Assembly: GCA_019246495.1 (NCBI GenBank) | Contig: JAFAQI010000035.1 | Coordinates: forward strand, 1-9,419 | Direction of reading: 5' to 3' | DNA length: 9,419 bases | Origin: Frankiales bacterium | GTDB lineage: Bacteria > Actinomycetota > Actinomycetes > JAFAQI01 | Shown: piece after piece, positions 5,510-9,419 of the stretch | Numbering within the stretch: position 1 is the first letter of the stretch | Layout of the letters: every line of letters begins with the position of its first letter | Made by a program: the position numbers and the translations under genes | The notes under the pieces: generated by a model | The model's database searches: none | Told to the model about the DNA's origin: nothing | The model's input: only the letters and a program-made list of their open reading frames with translations

Positions 5510-6097
5510 TTACTGGCCGGTCATCGCCTGCTGAAGTGAGGCGGCGAAGAGTTGCGCTGGGTCGTTGGGATTGCCCGTTGTGCCGCCCTGCGCCGGGTTC
5601 GGCTTCGGGGCCCGCGGTCCCGCTGCTTCGGTCGCGCGGCGGTAGTGCGGCTTCGCGGCTAGCAGAGCGGCGAGGTCCGCCTTGATGGCCTGCTCGTCGA
5701 TCACGCCGCCCGCGTCGATGTACTTGCCGGGCTCAACGTTCCGCACGGCGTCATCCGGGTCAGCGAAGTCGGTGGCGGCGAGCGCACGGACGGTCGAAGC
5801 GACTGCGCTGCCGCGCCACTTCTCGGCCTCTGTCTGCCAGCGTGATGCTTCGCCTTGCGCTTTCTCGAGGTCGGTCTGGTTCGCCTTCACGATCTCGTCG
5901 TACTTGGCGAGTTTCTGCTTCGACTCCTCATCGAGGACCGGGCGAGCGGCCAGCTTCTCCTTGTCGGCCTTCAGCCCTTCGATGAGCTTCCACGCCTTGT
6001 CGGGGTCGAAGTTCTTGTCGTCGCCCCACGGCTTCTTCAGCTCGGCGGGTTCCTGCTGGCCCTGTGGCGGCTCCTGGCCTTCTGCGGGCTGTGTCAT
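5510..6097 (-). CDS. Scaffolding protein (195 aa)
   Basis: This is the internal assembly chaperone that guides capsid subunits into a procapsid and then leaves. AGGAGGG (6102-6108) lies 4 bases before the ATG, and the portal stop is 15 bases upstream. Residues 1-25 are glutamine-, proline- and glutamate-rich and likely disordered. Residues 34-96 are highly charged and helical (KAWKLIEGLKADKEKLAARP, then ESKQKLAKYDEIVKANQTDL, then KAQGEASRWQTEAEKWRG), a probable coiled coil. Residues 100-150 are a second helical part with DFADPDDAVRN and AIKADLAALLAAKPH. The tail is proline- and glycine-rich (PRAPKPNPAQGG) and ends in a short helix AQLFAASLQQAM, which by analogy would be the capsid-binding end. 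Size, composition and position directly before the capsid gene match phage scaffolds. No protease motif was seen. Confidence 0.88.
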   Translation of the reverse strand: MTQPAEGQEPPQGQQEPAELKKPWGDDKNFDPDKAWKLIEGLKADKEKLAARPVLDEESKQKLAKYDEIVKANQTDLEKAQGEASRWQTEAEKWRGSAVASTVRALAATDFADPDDAVRNVEPGKYIDAGGVIDEQAIKADLAALLAAKPHYRRATEAAGPRAPKPNPAQGGTTGNPNDPAQLFAASLQQAMTGQ

Positions 6098-6112
6098 TGC
6101 GCCCTCCTGGGG

Positions 6113-7666
6113 CTAGTTGCCCGGCGACTTGCCGGGACGCTTGCGTTCGTGGGCGGCGACAACGATCCGGTCCGGTGCGGTCGGTTCGGGCTTCGGCGGC
6201 TCCGCCGCTGCCGCGAGGTCGTCGGTGATGCTCTTGTCCGTGCGGATCTGCTTCGCCTCGAGCGACGAGGCGACCTCGGCGACGAGCTGACGAGAGACGT
6301 CGTTCGCGCGGTCCTGCGCAAGCCGTGCGCGCTGTACCTGTGACCAGCCGAGCTCGGCGAGGGTGACATCTGACGTCGGTGGGATCGCGCCCATACCGAC
6401 CTGCTTGTAGATGGCGTCGGCCGTCGCAGCCGGGGTCGGTGTAGCGACGGAAGTCCAGTCGGTCTCGAGCTGCTTCAGAGCGTCAGGGACGGGCTCCCCG
6501 TCATGGGCGAACCGCCACACCAGCCGCATGACCTGTTCGGCCGGGTCCGACGCTTGGTTCTGCACCTGCCGGCCGCGCCGGTTGAGCCCGTCCTGCGCGG
6601 AACGGATCGCATCAGCCGAGGCCGGGTTCGACTGCGAGTGCATGCCGAAGTAGTCCGGCGGGAAGTTCGTGTAGCTCGACATCAGCATCGCGTGCTTGTC
6701 GATGATCTTCGTGAACACCGACGGGTCGAACGCCTGGAACTGGCCGACCTGCGGAAGGTCTCCGCGGTCGTTCCGCTCGAACGCGAGGAACTTCGACATC
6801 ACCATGTCGATCGCCGTCTTCGGCGTACCGTCCGCGGCTTGGAAGTCACTCTCTGTGGCGCCGAGGATGTAGCGGTGCGGCACGGAGTAGAACTCGCGCG
6901 CGATCTCCATTCCCAGCAAGGTGCGGATCGCTGAGTCGGTCGTATTCCGAACTGCGGGGGTGATCTCCGACCGGCCTTCGCGGTCCGCTGTGCGTTGCCG
7001 GTTCGAGAACCGGACGACGGGCACCTCGCCGAGGTTGTGCTCGTCACGCTCATCCACTGCCCACTGCGAGGCCTGCTCCCGTGACATGAACACCGTCACG
7101 TTGGGCAGGTACAGCACCGCCCGGAAGACACCCTCGACCTCGAACGACTGATAGGCAGCAGTCACCTTGCGAGTGCGCGGGTCCCAGTTGAGCGCCATGT
7201 TGAACGGCGACTCCACCGTGATGATCGGCGCGTCACCAGGCGTGTCCGGTGAGCCGACGATGCAGTAACCACGGCCGAGAGTGAGTGAGTCGAGGATGCA
7301 GAGCGGGAACTCGGCGTCCATGTTGTTGGCCTGCCAGTACGCCCACAGCTCGGAGTCAGTCTCTGTCTGCCCCGGCAGGCGGAAGCCGTCGATGACGGCG
7401 CGCTGCACCAGCGGGTCGACGCAGATCCGCGGCCAGTCGACCACCGTCCGCACGCCGGCGAGTGACGGCGGGATCGACACACCCAGGTTGGCGAGGCGCT
7501 GCTCACCGTCGTAGTACGACTGCGAGGTCAGCATCCACGGCGTGAGGAACGCGAGTTTCGTCGACAGGCCCGTGACGAGCTGCCGCTCATCGTCGGTGAG
7601 GCCCCTGACAGGTGATGCAGGTGGCAGGAACCCGCCGGCGAGTTGCGGGAGCAGTGAGACGGTCAC
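6113..7666 (-). CDS. Portal protein, SPP1 gp6-like (517 aa)
   Basis: This protein forms the dodecameric ring at one capsid vertex through which DNA enters and leaves, and it binds the terminase. The GTG at 7666 was chosen because GGAAGGGGAG lies just upstream and the start falls 16 bases after the terminase stop. The longer start at 7762 would add 32 arginine/serine/proline-rich residues that are a shadow of the terminase end. Recognisable parts include LTPWMLTSQSYYDGEQRL (41-58), VVDWPRICVDPLVQRAVIDGF (75-95), LGRGYCIVGSPD (130-141), VESPFNMALNWDPRTRKV and a helical stretch IRTLLGMEIAREFYSVPHRY. Then comes MSSYTNFPPDYFGMHSQSNP followed by ASADAIRSAQDGL, typical of the stem and crown region. 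The C-terminus is basic (HERKRPGKSPGN). Length fits the family. No MuF-type fusion is present. Confidence 0.93.
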   Translation of the reverse strand: MTVSLLPQLAGGFLPPASPVRGLTDDERQLVTGLSTKLAFLTPWMLTSQSYYDGEQRLANLGVSIPPSLAGVRTVVDWPRICVDPLVQRAVIDGFRLPGQTETDSELWAYWQANNMDAEFPLCILDSLTLGRGYCIVGSPDTPGDAPIITVESPFNMALNWDPRTRKVTAAYQSFEVEGVFRAVLYLPNVTVFMSREQASQWAVDERDEHNLGEVPVVRFSNRQRTADREGRSEITPAVRNTTDSAIRTLLGMEIAREFYSVPHRYILGATESDFQAADGTPKTAIDMVMSKFLAFERNDRGDLPQVGQFQAFDPSVFTKIIDKHAMLMSSYTNFPPDYFGMHSQSNPASADAIRSAQDGLNRRGRQVQNQASDPAEQVMRLVWRFAHDGEPVPDALKQLETDWTSVATPTPAATADAIYKQVGMGAIPPTSDVTLAELGWSQVQRARLAQDRANDVSRQLVAEVASSLEAKQIRTDKSITDDLAAAAEPPKPEPTAPDRIVVAAHERKRPGKSPGN

Positions 7667-7669
7667 AGG

Positions 7670-7679
7670 CTCCCCTTCC
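7670..7679 (-). promoter_or_regulatory. Ribosome-binding site that fixes the portal start
   Basis: The minus strand reads GGAAGGGGAG, ending 3 bases before the GTG at 7666 and lying just after the terminase stop codon. The purine-rich core is about 6 bases from the start. No comparable site precedes the alternative start at 7762. Confidence 0.6.
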
Positions 7680-7682
7680 GGC

Positions 7683-9116
7683 TCAGCTGAGGGCGACAGC
7701 GCGGCCGGAGCCGACAGGGACGAAGGACAAGGCCATGAAGTACGCCTGTGACGCGGCGACAAGCGCCGAGATGTCGTCGCCGGCCCACCGCCACGTCATT
7801 CCGGACTGCTTGCGGGTCGCTCGAGACACGGCGTCGGCGAGTTCCGGCTGCGGCGGCAGGTAGTGGACCGTTCCACCGGTCACCGCGTCGTAGAACGCGC
7901 CGCAGGACTGTGTGTATTCGCCAGCGGTGAGAGTCCGCAGCCGGATCTTCGACTCTTCGAGCGCCGGCAGCAGCGATCCGGCCGGGTGGGACGGCACGAG
8001 ACCGACTTCCGAGCCTTGACGACGTGCGATCTCGACGGTTTTCTCTACGAACCACGTTCCCGCGCGTCCGTGAAGGACCGTCTCGACGTGGAACTGCCCG
8101 TCGGGTCGCTTCCCAGCAGCGACGAGGCTCACCGTGGACCGGTCAGGGGTCATCGACACGGCGAGGAAAGGCCTGTCGGCGATGCCCGAGCCAGGATCAG
8201 CAAGATCCGGCCATACGGCCCTGAAAGCATCCGCAGTAGCCGCCACCGGCCAGATGCCCAGCCCCTCGCGCAGGAACGACTCATCCGAGCCGACGTTCTC
8301 CCGCAAGCGCAGCATCGACTCCTCCGGAGTCCGCTGCGGGTAGGAAGGGTTGGCCTTCGCCCACTGCTGGCGGTCGTCCGGGTCGGCGTCCGGGTCTGCG
8401 CTCATCTCCACGTAGACGACGTTCTTCGCGTCGCCTGACAGTGCACGGGTGCGTTTCGCGGTGAACGCCTCGCCAGGGTCGATCGGCCGCGGCGGGGTGC
8501 CCATGTAGAACAGGAGCGCGCCGGCAGGATGCTTCGACTGGTTCGTCGCGGCCACCATGTCCTCGAGCGCGCGCTGCGTGAGGATCTGCGCCTCGTCGAA
8601 CACCTCGACGTCGACCTCGCTGAACCCACGGCCGAAGCCTTGCTCGCGAGCGCCGAACAGGATGCGGGACCCGTTGCGGAACACGATCCGCTGCTGCCCA
8701 TTCGCTCGGCGGCGCGCCGCGATGTGCGGTGCGATCCGTTTGCGGTGCGACAGTCCGTACATCGAGCCGAACGTCTCGTCCGTGGTCGCCGTGTGATGCG
8801 TCGTCCACAGCACTGTCAGGCGCGGGAAGATGATGCACAGCGCGAAGATGATCGAGCCAATGGTGTAGGTCTTGCCGACCTGCCTGGGGATCGAGATGAC
8901 CACGCCGCCGACCGTCGCGGCGTACTTCCCGTCCGCGCGCTTGCCCAGCGCGAGCCGGCCGAGCCCCTGCTGCCAGTCGTCGTGTTCGATCCCGAGATCA
9001 CGGCACTTCGCTTGCACCGCCGGGTAGCCCGTGGACACCAGACCGTCAGGCACGATGACGTGCCGAGCGACGTCAGAGAGCTTCCGCGTCCCAGGCTTCG
9101 TCGTCGACCGTGCCAC
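7683..9116 (-). CDS. terL: Terminase large subunit (477 aa)
   Basis: This is the packaging motor, with an N-terminal ATPase that pumps DNA through the portal and a C-terminal nuclease that cuts concatemers. The GTG at 9116 follows GAGGAGG (9126-9132) by 9 bases, and the gene overlaps the small subunit gene by 44 bases. The ATPase motifs are clear: the Walker A-type PRQVGKT at 77-83, Walker B VEVFDEA at 170-176 with D174 and E175, and the coupling motif FYMGTPP at 203-209. The C-terminal half has landmarks of the RNase H-like nuclease: LAVSMTPDRS (318-327), VGLVPSHPAGSLLP (371-384), CGAFYDAVTGG (405-415) and DDISALVAASQA (447-458). Two positions where related terminases usually carry metal-binding aspartates appear to be S321 and V374, while D448 is kept. 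Length is normal for actinobacteriophage terminases and there is no frameshift. Confidence 0.95.
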   Translation of the reverse strand: MARSTTKPGTRKLSDVARHVIVPDGLVSTGYPAVQAKCRDLGIEHDDWQQGLGRLALGKRADGKYAATVGGVVISIPRQVGKTYTIGSIIFALCIIFPRLTVLWTTHHTATTDETFGSMYGLSHRKRIAPHIAARRRANGQQRIVFRNGSRILFGAREQGFGRGFSEVDVEVFDEAQILTQRALEDMVAATNQSKHPAGALLFYMGTPPRPIDPGEAFTAKRTRALSGDAKNVVYVEMSADPDADPDDRQQWAKANPSYPQRTPEESMLRLRENVGSDESFLREGLGIWPVAATADAFRAVWPDLADPGSGIADRPFLAVSMTPDRSTVSLVAAGKRPDGQFHVETVLHGRAGTWFVEKTVEIARRQGSEVGLVPSHPAGSLLPALEESKIRLRTLTAGEYTQSCGAFYDAVTGGTVHYLPPQPELADAVSRATRKQSGMTWRWAGDDISALVAASQAYFMALSFVPVGSGRAVALS

Positions 9117-9366
9117 CCTCGGCTGCCTCCTCGGCCGCTCGAGCCGCCACCAACGCCTGGATCTCCTTCGAGATTTCCGTCTGCCGGCGAGTCAGCGCCG
9201 CGAGATCCCGCGGAGACGTTTCAGGGTTGCTCACTGCCCGACCGATGCGAAGATGAGTGAGCTTGAGCTCGGCCAGGTAGTTGCCAGCTTCGATCGCCTC
9301 GACGATCGTCTGCGGCTCCGCCTTCTCGCCCTCCTTGACCGCCCGAAGCGGAGGCTTGCGAGCCAT
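9073..9366 (-). CDS. terS: Terminase small subunit (97 aa)
   Basis: This subunit recognises the packaging site on phage DNA and stimulates the large subunit. GGAGG (9372-9376) lies 5 bases before the ATG. The N-terminus is basic (MARKPPLRAVKEGEKAEP), a typical opening for actinobacteriophage small terminases. Residues 19-45 (TIVEAIEAGNYLAELKLTHL and onward) and 52-78 (PRDLAALTRRQTEISKEIQA) form two long helices expected to drive ring assembly. The PETSPRDLAALTRR segment is characteristic. The tail after residue 80 is acidic (EEAAEGGTVDDEAWDAEAL). It is short for a small terminase but normal for this subfamily. No obvious full helix-turn-helix is visible, so DNA contact may rely on the basic N-terminus or the first helix pair. 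It heads the visible operon, and only 53 bases remain before the window edge, with no clear promoter. Confidence 0.85.
   Translation of the reverse strand: MARKPPLRAVKEGEKAEPQTIVEAIEAGNYLAELKLTHLRIGRAVSNPETSPRDLAALTRRQTEISKEIQALVAARAAEEAAEGGTVDDEAWDAEAL
9126..9132 (-). promoter_or_regulatory. Ribosome-binding site for the large terminase
   Basis: The minus strand reads GAGGAGG 9 bases before the GTG at 9116, inside the coding part of the small terminase gene. It supports this start despite the 44-base gene overlap. Confidence 0.6.
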
Positions 9367-9419
9367 CCGAGCCTCCGGCGTGGGGTGTGGAAAAAGACGG
9401 GGAGAGATTTTCTGTTCAG

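Noticed and set aside
7667..7762. Longer N-terminus for the portal starting at 7762
   Set aside because: The added 32 residues are basic and proline/serine-rich, overlap the terminase gene and lack a ribosome-binding site, whereas the GTG at 7666 has a strong one.
8529..9260. Plus-strand open frame of 243 codons opposite the large terminase start
   Set aside because: Arginine- and leucine-rich shadow of the terminase ATPase region, which carries clear Walker motifs on the other strand.

Overview
The window is the head (virion-assembly) module of a tailed double-stranded DNA phage or prophage. Every supported gene lies on the minus strand, so the module reads from right to left. The DNA is GC-rich, four genes start with GTG, and the protein families resemble those of siphophages infecting actinobacteria (Gordonia, Rhodococcus, Mycobacterium or Microbacterium type hosts). 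Host group and siphovirus morphology are inferences. No integration, immunity, lysis or replication gene is present, so lifestyle cannot be judged.

Layout in transcription order. Packaging: small terminase (9366-9073) and large terminase (9116-7683, overlapping the small subunit by 44 bases). Head: portal (7666-6113), scaffold (6097-5510) and HK97-fold major capsid protein (5401-4139), the last carrying an inserted beta-rich domain of about 105 residues. A 46-residue protein with a basic tail (4139-3999) follows, coupled to the capsid gene. Next is a 165-base gene-free stretch (3998-3834) with a perfect 13-bp inverted repeat and smaller nested helices, a candidate structured RNA.

After that comes a tightly coupled series: a 101-residue protein of unknown role (3833-3528), a 121-residue phage structural protein (3528-3163), a 188-residue beta-rich structural protein (3166-2600), and a 448-residue protein (2596-1250) with 19 tandem repeats at an almost invariant 18-residue period. 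Connector genes close the window: a head-tail adaptor with an extra N-terminal Ig-like domain (1253-528), a probable tail terminator (531-19), and the first codons of another gene (8-1).

The genes probably form one late operon. Many junctions are 1-nt (TGATG) or 4-nt (ATGA/GTGA) overlaps, which suggests translational coupling. Terminase packages DNA through the portal into a shell assembled on the separate scaffold, and the adaptor and terminator genes make the neck. The genes between capsid and adaptor (3833-1250) are the least ordinary part. By position and composition they look like virion accessory proteins, perhaps a head decoration or fibre set, but no function can be proven from sequence. 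No capsid maturation protease and no recognisable head-tail stopper were found.
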